From Favolaschia claudopus (lineage: Eukaryota > Basidiomycota > Agaricomycetes > Agaricales > Mycenaceae): DNA of 64,000 nucleotides. Position 1 is the first letter of the stretch, and each line of letters begins with the position of its first letter. Location: the NCBI GenBank assembly GCA_037176885.1, contig JAWWNJ010000159.1, positions 62,001 to 126,000 on the forward strand. The letters are read 5' to 3'. This document shows positions 11,830 to 22,910 of this stretch, one piece after another. The translations under genes were made by a program, and so were the position numbers. The notes beneath the pieces were generated by a model that was not told where the DNA came from, searched no databases, and worked only from the letters and a program-made list of their open reading frames with translations.

Positions 11830-13160
11830 ATGCAAGCCTTTCCTCCCGAAGTCGTGTGCATGATTTTCAAGTCAGTACTCGGGGACGTGACTCGTCGGGA
11901 ACAAGGATCGAAAGCTAGAGGAAAATTGGCCAGAGTCTGCAAAAAGTGGAGGCTCGTATTGTACGAAACCGGTACGAAGCCATGTTCACACAATGGAATA
12001 GTTGACCTACGATATATAGGAGAGCTCTGGAATGTGTCGTTCGTGCATTTTCGCATGGATATAAAACACATTCAGCTCGTATGCCGTTTGGCTGTTGGAA
12101 CAGGCGAGCGCGCGCGCGCCCATCTGCCTATTCTCCACGTATCGACGGAGGATGAGGACGAGCCAGACGCGGCCACATTAAAAGAGTGTGGCTCGCCCGA
12201 AGCGCTGGCCGAATGGCTCGCGGCGGTCGCAGGATTTTTGGCGCCAGTAGTTGCGCACGCGAAGTCCCTTACAATCGACTCCACCACGCCTCTCGGAGTG
12301 TCCGCGATCTTGACCAGTATCGGGGTGCAGCAAGCGTCGAATCTCGAGCAGCTGACATGCTACTCTTATGATCGCCACTCCGACAACGTCGACTACCTTC
12401 AATCTGTTGTTTCTCGCCAGCTTCAGTCCTTGTCGATAACGAGAATTAATCCCATCGGTCTCGCTCCATGCCTCGAAAACCAATCCCCCAATCTCTTGCA
12501 CAACGTCACGGCACTGCACTTGTATATGCTTACCAACCTTACCTGGGACCAGATGAAGATGATACTCAGGAGCCCTGTCGCGCTCCAGGAGCTCGACGTG
12601 TGGGAGGTCGAATGTAGCGGAGACCCTGGCACCGAGGTTGTCCACCTCCCCCAGCTTCGAAGTCTCGCCATGGATGATTTGGAAAGCGGGGGCCTTCAAT
12701 TAGCAGCGTTTCTCTCGATGCCAGCCATCGAAAATCTCACGGTTAACGCAGCGGGTGGCGGTGATGGGGGCTGGCGACGTCTGTTGGACTTCGAGGACGT
12801 CATACGCCGGGTCAAGACGTGTCGTATTGGGTCGTGGTATTGTAATCCCGCGATGAAGGCATTCATAGGCAAGTCTTGGCTAATTCCCTTATTCGCGATC
12901 CTGACACTGGTGTAGGCAAACTGACCTCCGCTCGACTAATCGACTTAAGCTCGTGCACTGATACCTTCCTCGCCGAATTTATCCGAACTCGCGGGCTTGA
13001 ACACCCTAGGCTTGAAAACGTTAAGCGCTGGATAGTTCGGGATGACATTACACGCCCACAAGCGAAGGTGCTTCTTACGTGGCCAGGTTCAGCCGTAGAA
13101 GCAATTTATGCTAAGCCGATGGACGAGGAGGGTGACTGGTCAACAGTAGGAGTAACATAA
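11830..13160 (+). CDS. F-box protein with leucine-rich C-terminal part
   Basis: Three exons, 11830..11971, 12020..12868 and 12916..13160, give 411 aa. The N-terminus FPPEVVCMIFKSVLGD, then LARVCKKWRLVLYETGELW, is the F-box layout typical of mushroom F-box proteins (P-E-V-L-x-x-I, then V-C-+-W, then LW). The rest has loosely repeated leucine/aspartate-rich strands (for example LQELDVWEVECSGD and LRSLAMDDLESGG), as expected for degenerate LRRs. By family it would be a substrate adaptor of an SCF ubiquitin ligase. The first intron is 48 nt and free of stops, so it could be overlooked. The second intron has a GC donor (GCAAGT at 12869) and TGTAG acceptor and restores phase only with that donor. 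Confidence 0.85.
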
Positions 13161-13401
13161 AGACTTACCTGCAGGCTCTAGCCTAAAAGTAGATTGTCTT
13201 TAAGGAGGGACCTACACACCGGGTGGCTGGGGTTTTTTTACCTATTGGCGGCCTATTAGCGGCATCCGGCATCTCTGCCTGGTGATGGCATGGCATGATA
13301 CCCTGATCTCCATCATATCTTTGTGGTCTTATCTGAAGGCCTTGCAAACAGGGCCAAATTCAGTCCAGGCAGACACAATATAGTAGATAAAATTCCGTCA
13401 A
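13161..13401. other. Intergenic between F-box gene and KDZ 3' repeats
   Basis: Contains the short inverted word GGCTCTAGCC at about 13174 and a T-run at 13235. No gene seen. It may contain one end of the KDZ element, but I found no matching inverted end within the window. Confidence 0.3.
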
Positions 13402-13755
13402 TACCATTGTTCTGTACCTCTGTACATATATAACAGTGTTTGTGCCCACAAGTACAGCAATCCCCCCAACTAAAATCACACAAATGCTGTCGCGAACAAA
13501 TGTGCGTAGACCAAGCTTAGACCAAAAATGTCAGTATGAATCAACGATTACAATTGCTCCTTGTTCAGGACTAGAAGATACCATTCCTCTGTGACCCTCT
13601 CTACCAATATAACAGTATTTCTGCACATGAGTACCGCATTCCGCTAAATCAGAAGGTAACAATAAGACCTCACGCAGCAAAAAAGTGTAGAAACCACGAA
13701 TGTTTGTTAACCATTACAATTGCTCGCTGTCTAACACAAAAGCCGTATCCTCACC
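13402..13755 (+). repeat. Two-unit tandem repeat (~177 bp) covering the KDZ gene 3' end
   Basis: A unit starting TACCATTGTTCTGT at 13402 recurs in diverged form at 13579 (TACCATTCCTCTGTG). Shared blocks include ATATAACAGT, GTACnGCAnTCC and TTACAATTGCTC. The second unit runs into the last codons of the KDZ gene; the first unit keeps a degenerate copy of the same codons (minus-strand VLNKEQL-stop against VLDSEQL-stop). Confidence 0.65.
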
Positions 13756-16700
13756 CTCGTCACCACTCTGTACCACATCCTCTTCCCCCTCCCCAGGCAC
13801 CATACCTGCCTCGTCCTCCAGCGCAGCTCGCACGACCTCTGCCGCGGCCGTATCCCACATGGACCGGAAACGTCGCGCGATCGCACGCGCAGTCGATGCC
13901 TGACGCGCCGCATATGCGCGCAGCCCCGCCCGCACATCCTCCCGCACCTCCCGCTCTACCACCAAACGCTCCTCCCACCAGATAGCTCGTGAATGCAAAA
14001 ACCGCAAGACACGCTTCATCTCCTCGCGAAGTAGCATAACCTCCTCAGTCCAACGATCCCGACGCGCCTGTGCCCGCGACCACTCAATACGGACCGCTGC
14101 ACGGCGAAAACGTTAATACCTCAAACCTCACGGCACAAAAATTCCCATACCTTCCCTTAATTCACCCTCGTCCTCCCCCGGACCCCCGCCGCTCGTCCAA
14201 ATCCACGACATCTGCTTCTTCGCACGCTTGCCGCCATCCTGCTTCCGCCCCGCCACTTTTGACCTGTAGCGTTCTCTCGTACTGGACCCGACACGACCCA
14301 ACCTCCTGCGAGCCCCCGCATCCACATCGTCAATGTCGTCGCCACGGATATCTTCCTCACGCAACTCTTTCCATTCCTCACACTTATCCGCCCCTCTCAG
14401 CGCAATCAAAGCCCGCCGATTAGAGCGATATTTCTTCGCGATCTCCTGAATGTTCTCCTCAACGCGCTGCGACAGCACCGCCGATCGAGTTCCCGCCCTT
14501 TGCCCGCGCACTCGAACGTCTTTCCAGTCCCACAAGTGGGTTCTGGACAGTAAAGCCCGTCGCAATTTCCCTATACCATCACCCAGTTGGCCCTCCCTCA
14601 GTCTAGCCTCCCTCTGCAGTATTTTCTCGGAGCATCCAGCTCTCCGCGCCGCTGGAAGCCCCGACGGAAGGTACAAAGAAACGTCCTCAGCCTCTGGGGC
14701 TGGCAGCTCCGAGTCGCGCGAGTCCTCGTCCTCCATTAGCAGCTCCACTGCCCCCGGAATGTATACTGCTTGAAGACGACGGAACCGCACCAATTTCACG
14801 AAAAACGACCGCCGCATCTGAGAAATTCGCTCGGTCTGATCCGCCACTAACAGAGGTCGATGCCGCAGCTCCCGCCGTATCCTGGACCTGTTCATGTAAC
14901 ACTAGCGGTCAGTCGTCGGGCACTCAAACAACATTAAAAACGTACTGCTGACTCTCCAGCTGAAGACCCATCACCAGGAAGGCGCTCATGCTGGTGCCAT
15001 GTAGCTTCCTTCCTGGCGCCAACGCCGCGGCCTCCTCCAGCTCCTCCTTCGCCAGCTCTCGACGTATCGTCGTCTCCGACACATCTATATTCATTCAATA
15101 TCAGCAAAGCCTGTTCCAGCGTGCCAACCTGTCAATGCACTTACTTTCTGTCTTCGACGCGACGTAAGGGTTTGGTTGGTCTCGATCCGACACCCACGCG
15201 TCCACCATCGCCTGCCACTCCTCTCGCAAACCCTCCTCGAGAGAAGAATCGACTTGCTCAAAACCTGCGACTTGCCGGTCTCGCTCCTCGATCGCTACCA
15301 CGAGTTTGTGCGGCAATGTGGTTCCTTTCCCAAGCCAAATCAGCCTCCGGCCCTCCACTAAAAAGTCACACAAGATACGTACCCAAGCTTATATTCTTCT
15401 CCCAGTTGTGGTGATCTAAACGGTCATCAATGGCGTCGGCGCGAGCACCACGCGCCATTTCCCTGGAAGCCCAACCCAAAGTGTTGAAGCGGGACCATGT
15501 CCGCTCGATCCCCTCACCGTCGGTGCGTCCAACCCCCTTCGTGTATGTCAACGAGTTTTGAGCTTGACAGCTCCGTTCGTGGGCGGCGGCGTGCCACACT
15601 GGCAGCGCAAATAATAAAGTAATCTTCGTTAAATCGAGGCGCAGCCGCTCTGGCATATTTTCCATGCGTTTTGGGAAGTAGATGCGCCATTGACAGGCTA
15701 TGTCGTATGAAATGGCCAGCCATAGCGCCAGAATTCCGAGAACCGCGCTCAGGACTATATAGTCCATGTTCGAGTACCTTCTCCCCCAATCAGTATTGTA
15801 AATGCAAAGTAAAATACGGAATCGCCCACCTCTCCCCCTTCTGTAAGTCCCCCACACCTTGAGCGCGGACTAATTCGTGCCTTGCGCAAACAACCCCTCC
15901 GACGCCCGAGCAACGCAGCCCGGTAGTAATTCGCGTATCCTTTTGCAGCAACGCTTGAAATGCAATACAAGTTGATACCTTAATGCAAGGAAAGACGGAC
16001 CCGACCGTTAGACATGTTACCCATGCAGAGAATCCGTCGACTTACATCCTCCTCTCCCACATAGTTCCGAAGATGTTCATAATATCCATGTTCTTCCAAC
16101 ATGTACGCCCACCCGTCTCCCAGAGGAGGGTCGTCGCGCTGATTCGCGCGCAAACGGTTTCGCATGTGGAAGTTCGCGTCGACAGCCAGAATAAGCATAT
16201 ACAGAAATCTAAACAATGTCAGTGCAATTCCCGACCCCCGATATACGAAAGGTCTACGCACTGAAATTCCGGCGACACATCTCGCCATCCCTGTGGCAAA
16301 TTCATGCCGTCCTGGGGGCACGCCCAACATAAGAGAGCGCATTCTCCCGCCCTCGTTCCTGTGACTCCCCGTGCGTCATGGGCGCGACCAGCGCGCTGCA
16401 ACCGCTTGAGAAAAGAGAACTGACGGCTCATACGGCCAAAGGCCTTGTACCGATCCTTCAGCCCGTGAATCAGACTTCTTTGCTATTAATCATATAGTAG
16501 GCACTTACTGGCACCCCTTTCACGCGCGTCGCGTCTGTACAACGCTCCATCACTCTCACCGCGTCGTGGACGGTCAAATTTCCCACTACGTTTTGCATGC
16601 GGAAGATATCCAAAGTGTGGAGGGTGGCGCATGTTCCCGGATCCACGGTTGTGGCCGGATACCACCCGTTTCGTAGCAATTGTTGGAGGTTGTTGGCGTG

Positions 16701-17521
16701 GTCTGACAGGTCGCACCCGCAATAACGCAGTTTCACTGAGTGTATCGCGGGGAAATCCATCACCACCATGTCCCGAACGGCGGGCGCAGGGCGTGGACAA
16801 GGAAATCCGCCGTGACCCAATTGGTAGACGAAGCCTAAGCCGCACAGCGAGGTTGCGGTCCAAAACTTTCCAGACCACTCCTGACGACACGCGTCAGGAC
16901 CATGTATCGTAGAGTTATCGACTCTTACCTCTAAAGAGTGTAGTGGCGAGAGCTGATGTCGCTCAAGTACACAATCGGCGCACTGAACGAACATTCCACA
17001 AGCCTTACAACGGAACTTGCGCGCAGCAGGTCCCCACGGCTTCGCACAGCACGCGCATTTTGATGTCGTGGGCAAAGCTTCGTGCCTCAGCAGTTCATCG
17101 AGGAACAAATCAGCCAGGGGACGCCATAGTTTCATGGGGTCATCCTTGAAACCGTTAATGCGCAGCTCATCCCCGAGGCAAGTAATACTGTGCTCACCGA
17201 ACTATCATAACGCTTGCGCTTTCCACCTGCGCCCTCCAATTCTTCCTCATCCCCTTCCTCATCCGATTCCTCGCGTGCACCCGTGTTATCGTCACGCAGC
17301 GGAACCCAACCGCTCAAGGTATCGTCCAAATCCGAGGGTCGAATTTTGCGTTTCTTTGGCTGTAAGTTCAAGGCATCCATCCTTTTGCGTCGACCATCCT
17401 GTGAAGACTGGAAGGAGGAATCGCTCGTCAGATCACCAGAGCGAGACTCGTAGTCGATGTAAGAATCTATGTGTTTCTTCGTATTGGGCGCGCGAGTTGG
17501 CGAGACATTGAAGGCCGCCAT
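13714..17521 (-). CDS. KDZ (Kyakuja-Dileera-Zisupton) transposase, apparently complete
   Basis: Eleven minus-strand exons join in phase: 17521..17198, 17144..16929, 16880..16509, 16455..16262, 16208..16046, 15978..15830, 15777..15383, 15324..15145, 15084..14946, 14887..14151, 14096..13714; 1083 aa. Basic region with NLS (PKKRKIR) in exon 1, then a CxC zinc region at about 138-175 (KCACCAKPW...CKACG...CADC) followed by the HGGFPCPRP motif. The DDE-type core shows NMDYIVLSA (D~478), ISYDIACQW (D~498), LPVWHAAAH and TDGEGIERTW (E~561), then HHNWEK. The C-terminal part has the family blocks LQAVYIPGA, GCSEKILQREA and SWIWTSGG. These are hallmarks of KDZ transposases, which cut and paste DNA elements in mushroom genomes. 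No stop or frameshift is needed, so it may be active or only recently silenced. Confidence 0.92.
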
Positions 17522-17875
17522 CCCGCTTGGTGAGGACGTAGTGGCAGAGCAGCTCGAAACAAGAAGAAATCACGCAGACCCAAGAAGCGGTCAGCCGGGG
17601 CGGATCTTCACGGGATTATAGAGCTACCCATGTCCGGCAGAGAGCTCCCAGAGCCCCGTAGAGAATAGAAAGAGAATAATGAAGATGAGAAAAGCAGGGC
17701 ACAGCCACTACCTTCCCTTTTGGGACCATATTCTGAATTCAAAGATAGAGGACACGCAACGCAACTTCAAATTTACCGCGAAACGATACAGGAATACGAC
17801 GTAACTACTCGCAGGGGCGACACATCATACATGAACAGCAAGCTACGCCCTAGTTAAGCGGAATAACCTCAGTAC
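17522..17875. other. KDZ promoter side, 354 bases
   Basis: Lies between the KDZ start and the 3' end of the next minus-strand gene. No coding structure and no obvious terminal inverted repeat recognised. Confidence 0.35.
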
Positions 17876-19248
17876 TCATGGTTCTAACGACAAGGGTCCC
17901 GTCATGAGCATTGAATGCGCAAACCTCATGACGCTCGAACTCGTGGTGCTTCCCGTCGACGCAACGACACTCGACATCGCGCCACCCAAAGATACTGAGC
18001 AGCTGCTCGTGGAATCAGCAAACGATGAAAAAACGGCTTTGAAAGCGTTCAGGGAGCTTACACGAAGGGGGTGGCGGTCTCCATTGGACGTGCGGCTCCC
18101 AGACGAGGCGGGGGCGGGCGCAGGGGCACCGGAAGCCGTTTTGGTGGACACACCCGCGCTCGGACGATTGACGGTGTTGACGGTGTCTGCGGCGTCCATA
18201 GACTGCGTCGGCGAGACCGGAGGGGCCGATTCTGCCCAAGCGCGCTCCATTGACTCGCCACTGACGACGGTAGTCGCGCCAGAGATGGACATACCCGCGC
18301 TCAGAGGATTGACGGTGTCAGCGGCGTCCATAGGCTGCATCGGGGAGGTAGTCGCGCCCGACACTGGAGCGAAGCTGAAGATAGGCGGAAGGCCAGCGCT
18401 AGGGAGGCAAAGAAAAGGTTCTTTAGTAGTGATCATGTCCCCCTAGAGAGAATTCTTACCCAGTCCATGCGTCCCTCACGCCTTCGTGAGCTCTGGCTCT
18501 GACGTCAGCTGCGGTACGCTCAATCAAACCTACAGCAGCGAGGGCACTATCCGCGACACCGAGCTCATTCTGCTCGGGGCGGTACGGGTGTCCCCCAAAC
18601 CAGAAAATCGGCAGCGGCGGAACAAAGCCGTCATCCTCGTCGGAAGAGTCTCTACAAAGTCAAGAAGTCAGTGGTGCTAGGGAGAAGGGGAACGAAGTCG
18701 ACTACATACGTGTAAGGCCCGTCGTCAGTGCGGTCGCGAGCCTCCGCCTTATCTTGCGCCTCCTCATACTCAGTCCTGAAATACTGGGCGGCGATTTCAT
18801 AGGCAGCGGCGAGCCGAGCCCTCTTCTCGCCATCGTCCTCAGGCTTGAGAGGGGAGTCCGGATGACCACGTTCCAAGTACTTGTGGAAGTAGCTGAGGAG
18901 CACCTTGGCCTTCTGTTGCCTGAGCTCGGTGTGTTAGTCTCACGACGGAAAGTGGGAAGAGAGCGATAACTCACGACGGCAGACCGGAAACGACAGCCGT
19001 AGACGAGAGATCGAAAGTCAAAGCCTTCTTCTCGGGCACGGGACGCGCGGCACGAGAAGTTCTGTTCCCGGCAGCTACGAGGATGTAGGTCAAAGTGAAG
19101 ACTATGGAGAGATTGGAGACGTACGGGTGGGGGTGGACCCGACGCCACGCGGTTGCGTGGAAGGCGGGGGGGTTGGAGAGGCAACAGCGGGGGAAGAGGA
19201 AAGAGGAGAGGAGCTAGGAAGAGGCGAGGAGTCAGTCATGGTCGCCAT
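17876..19248 (-). CDS. Unrecognised 382-aa protein beside the KDZ transposase
   Basis: Five exons join in phase: 19248..19125, 19074..18975, 18919..18710, 18651..18460, 18398..17876. The start ATG 19248 is followed by a second in-frame ATG at 19239. The N-terminus is a serine/proline stretch. The central part is charged and helical (YFHKYLERGHPDSPLKPEDD, then AAAYEIAAQYFRTEYEEAQD). The C-terminal exon holds two imperfect repeats around MDAADTVN...SAG, about 45 residues apart, and alanine/proline linkers. I know no function; similar short charged proteins are multi-copy hypotheticals in mushrooms. It diverges from the TET/JBP-like gene over a shared promoter and follows the transposase on the same strand, so it may be element cargo. 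Confidence 0.75.
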
Positions 19249-19567
19249 GCAAATTCAATCGCACTTGGTAGGAGTTTTATACCTGGGTCGGCTGCCGAAA
19301 CGAACCAGCTTGGCTTTACCCCATCCAAACAAGCCAAACCATCGCGACGCGAGATCTGGATCTCTCGCCGCCTGCGCACAACGCGTCCACCCAATTTGGG
19401 CAAGGGCGATCGGAGTCCTATCTTCGGGGTTAGAACGCATATGGCGACAGAACGCAAACAAATACCAAAAGAAACAGCCTCCAAAACCCCCCAATCCAAA
19501 AAACCGACTTCAAATTATTCCCCAACGCACTTCCCTAATTCTTCCCCAACGCCCTTCCCTTCCTACG
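19249..19567. promoter_or_regulatory. Shared divergent promoter of the 382-aa and TET/JBP-like genes
   Basis: The two start codons are 319 bases apart and point away from each other, so both promoters must share this stretch. It is rich in CCCAA and AAACC words near 19465-19510. TATACC at about 19276 faces the minus gene's side. No recognised operator. Confidence 0.4.
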
Positions 19568-21186
19568 ATGCAGCGCAGTCGCATACCGAATCCCACTGCC
19601 ATCCCGCCCCCGTCTCGCATCCCGACGCGCATCCCGCGAATCCTGTGTTCTGGCATTGACGCCTTGGACGACCCTCAAGACCCCCACATTCCTTTCAACC
19701 TGGCTTTCCGCCTTCACCGAGCGCTCGCCCGACAAGACCCTTCTCTCCCATTCCCGGGCGACCCTTTGCCCATGGAAACAGTCCGCCCCGCCGTCAAAGC
19801 TCTTGCGTATGCCCCCTTTCCCTTCGTGTCGCCGACGGGAGCCGTCGTGCAGCCGCTGCGCAGTCCTCAGCGCAAGAGAGTCCGGCAACGGGAGGAGGCG
19901 CGCTCGGCCGCGCTTCGCGAAAAACGGTTCCGTACCATGGAAGAGATAGCGCTCGCTGTTCACTACAAGCACCGGATCCGCCTTCCCTCTTCCCGGGCCC
20001 TTTACCGCATTCCCAATGGTTCCACCCCCGACGCCACGTTTACCATCGAGGATCGTGACTACGAGCTTGCAGAAGTCCTGGGTGCCGACTCTCGTTTTCA
20101 ATTGCGTTCTGTTGACTGGGAGGGGATGTAAGACTTCTCTTGAATTGCAGTTGGGAGAACGTGTGAGGCTGACAAGCACATACAGAGACGTTCGTGTTGT
20201 CGCGAGTGAGGCCAGAGCGGTCATCGTCCTTGTGGGCGTCGGTATTACGGGAGAGTGGGACGAGGATATCATACTTCCTCTGAACGCAGCCTGCGCCGCC
20301 GAGGCGGAAGCACTTCGTCGTCGTAATTCCGAAACTGATCCCGTCCTCTTCACCGGCGTCGGTCATTACTTCAACGAACTCAAGGTAAGAATTAGAGACT
20401 CACATTGTGCTGTATAAACATACCTCTCACAACATCATAGCCCACCCGCTATCCCGGAAGCCGCGTGTTAGATGTCTTGTCCACGTTGAGCTTGTTCAGC
20501 ACCGTGCCTATGAAGCGACTAGTCTCTTTCACGAATAGTAGGTGGCCAACGGAGTATTGCTGTGCCGGCGCTAATCACGATGCCCAGGTGTGCTTGAAGC
20601 CTACTGTCCCACGGCCTTCAGCGCGCTTGAGGATCAGAAAGCTCAAATGCTTGCCTATGACCCCGACGCCGTCTATCCCTGCGAAACTAGTGTCTTCTCA
20701 GCAATTACATTGGAGTTGGGGGGGCCCCACCATATTATCAGTCCTTTCGGCCCCCGGGGACGTTTCGATCCTGCGACTTGGTGTATCATCACCTCCCTTG
20801 GAGTGTACGACCCTCGACTGGGCGGCCACATCATCCTATGGGACATTGGATGGGTTCTGGTATTTCCTCCGGGGACCTCGATTCTCCTCCCCCCCGGTTT
20901 GGTGCGATACTCCTTCGTTAAAGTTCGCCCGCACGAGTCGCGCTATCTTCTTATTCAATACGCGGGGTCGGGCATTCGGCGATTCTTCGAGAATGGCGAG
21001 CGGAAAGACGAGGAGTTTGCTGCTGAGGCCACACGCGAGGAGCATTTGGAGCGGGAGATGAAGCGACGTGAATGTCACCTTGCCGCTATGGACGGCTTTG
21101 AGCTTGCCGAGGATCTGCCACAGGGACTTGGTACATTCACCTACCGTGGACAAAACCCCCCTCCTCGCCCGTACACTGGTCTTTAG
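19568..21186 (+). CDS. TET/JBP-like dioxygenase-fold protein, metal ligands apparently lost
   Basis: Four exons, 19568..20127, 20186..20384, 20441..20537 and 20588..21186, join in phase to 484 aa. The last exon carries the double-stranded beta-helix core of the basidiomycete TET/JBP family: WCIITSLGVYDPRLGGHIIL (from W350), WDIGWVLVFPPGTSILLPPG, and HESRYLLIQYAGSGIRRFF. In family members I know, an HxD lies about ten residues before that Trp and a His follows the ILIPS strand. Here the first site reads SPFGPRGRFDPATW with no HxD, and the second reads GLVRYS with Tyr393 where His is expected. The 2-oxoglutarate-binding Arg (R404) remains. Active relatives oxidise 5-methylcytosine or thymine; this copy is predicted catalytically dead. 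The N-terminal half is proline/arginine-rich. Confidence 0.82.
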
Positions 21187-21465
21187 GTGGTAGTTAGTCG
21201 CGTTCCAGGGGTAGTGTAGCACGCATATCTTTCGTTTGGTAGTCGTCGTTGCAATCAAAGTCTCGTTCGCGTTAACAACAAGTCTGACTTTGAGATTCAT
21301 TTAACATTCCTCTTCGTCGATTCGTCTTCGCCTTTTTTGAGAGCTTGTTTGGAGTTTCAAAAAGTAGCAACATGTATTAAGAAACATGTATAACGACAGC
21401 AAGGACCAAAGCGAGCAAAGCGAGCAAATAAAAACTAAATAAATCGTCCGTGTCCATCGTGGTTG

Positions 21466-22107
21466 TTATTGCCAGGCCCCGTCGTCGTCCTCCCAATCCT
21501 CCCCGTCGTCTTCGTCCTCTCCATCGTAGTAGTCCTCCCCGCCACTGTCGTCTTCTGCAGATGGTGTTGGGGACATTACAGTGAGCGGCGGCGGACACGG
21601 CGAACATGGGGGCGAGCGAGACGATGCCGAGGTCGGTGTGGAATGTTGTCGTCTTCGCATTGGTACCACATTGTTGCCTACCCGACTGCTGCTCTTGTCC
21701 CCGCCCCTCCGACCACCGCGTTTTACGCGTCTGCTGGCACGTCCGTGAACTCCTTGAGGTAGAAAGAAAGTGTCGGGGGACGCACTCGCGGTAGTCTCGC
21801 CGATGCTTGCGCGCGCGCAGGAGGTATTCCATCTGCACTGCTGAAGGAGCCAGCTTGAGCTCTGCACGCCTCCTGTAGTTGTACCCTCCGTAAGGCCGGA
21901 GCTCGTAATCGTCGCGTCAATACCTACCTTCGCATCCGAAGCCGTGCTTTCTCGTTGACGGAAGCTTTATTCCTGGTCAACCGTGTGGCTTGAATAGCAG
22001 ATGCTCGGGATGTCTCGGAAGACGCACCGTTGCCGATACGCGTAGGCGGCGTCAGCCCTCTTCAGCAGAACTTCTTTCTGCGACAAATTCGACTTTGCCC
22101 GCGGCAT
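21466..22107 (-). CDS. Small basic-coiled protein with acidic tail, 158 aa
   Basis: Four exons in phase: 22107..22028, 21972..21928, 21872..21786, 21730..21466. The first 85 residues are strongly basic and helical (LLKRADAAYAYRQR, EKARLRMRRRRAELKL, LLRARKHRRDYRERVKRGGR), resembling a DNA- or RNA-binding basic helix. The C-terminus is acidic and tyrosine/tryptophan-spiced (EDDSGGEDYYDGEDEDDGED). The alternation of basic helix and acidic tail is common in small mushroom multi-copy proteins found near transposons. No catalytic motif is visible. It converges on the TET/JBP-like gene with 279 bases between stops. Confidence 0.7.
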
Positions 22108-22910
22108 GGTGGTGGTTGGTGGCCAAGGTGCGTCTGTGGCGGTGCTAATTAACGAGCTCGATGCCGGCGAAGGTGCGTGGTCAGAGAACGTCAACGTGCT
22201 GAGGGTGGGGAGGGTGGAGAGTGGTAGGCTGCTAGTATGCCCACTTAGAGTCCAGAGCTGGACAGTCTGAGTCGCAGGGGCGGATTTTGTCGTTAGAGGG
22301 AGTTCGTGCCTAATTCAAATCGTTCGGTGGAAAATGAGGACCATGGAAGCAGCGGAGGGACCAGATTAACGCACCAGTAGAGTCCCCCAGGTAGATGCTA
22401 CGTTGTGTAGCCGGAAAAAACAGGAGAGCGAGGGTTGGGTGGTGGAAAGTAGAGAGAAGGTGAGTTGGGGGTATGATTAGTACTAGCGCAATGTACTCAG
22501 TGCAGGAGTTCGACATAAGAATGTAAAGCGTCGTACAGAGGTGGAAATTGAACCCAGTTTTGACTCAAGACGTTCGATGATGAAGTCTAGGAGCCACCAG
22601 AAAAGTTTGGACACCGAAGGAGAACTACATGGCCGTTGAGGACGTCGACGACGGCGGGTCACGCTGTGTGACGGTCCGTGACCTACAGTCGGCCGATCGG
22701 CCTTCGTCGGAATTGCAGTATTCAAGCCTTGCTTTTCCAAGTCCAATCGGCGTCTTACTATCTGTACCTTGCTTTTACAAGTCCCTCTCAGCCTTCCAGT
22801 CCAGTATTAAGATCGCAGGAGTCAAAAATCATATCAATTGTTCGTATGTACCGCAGCAACAACAAGACAGCAACAGCAACGCAGCGCGACGCGACTAAAA
22901 ACGATGTACT
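22108..22910. other. Intergenic, 803 bases
   Basis: No spliced gene seen. It contains the 5' flank of the 158-aa gene and the 3' flank of the RNase H1-N gene. A short near-repeat, (C)AAG(C/T)CCTTGCTTTT and TACCTTGCTTTTACAAGTCC, occurs at about 22724 and 22765. Confidence 0.35.

Noticed and set aside
12072..12699. Minus-strand frames of 71-173 codons opposite the F-box gene
   Set aside because: They are shadows of the plus-strand exon, which has the F-box motifs and good splice sites.
15358..16508. Apparent 25- and 26-nt introns in the KDZ gene (15382..15358 and 16508..16483)
   Set aside because: Acceptors farther on (15325 and 16456) keep the phase, give 58- and 53-nt introns, and leave SLGTTLPHKL and VPDRYKAF, which match the KDZ pattern better.
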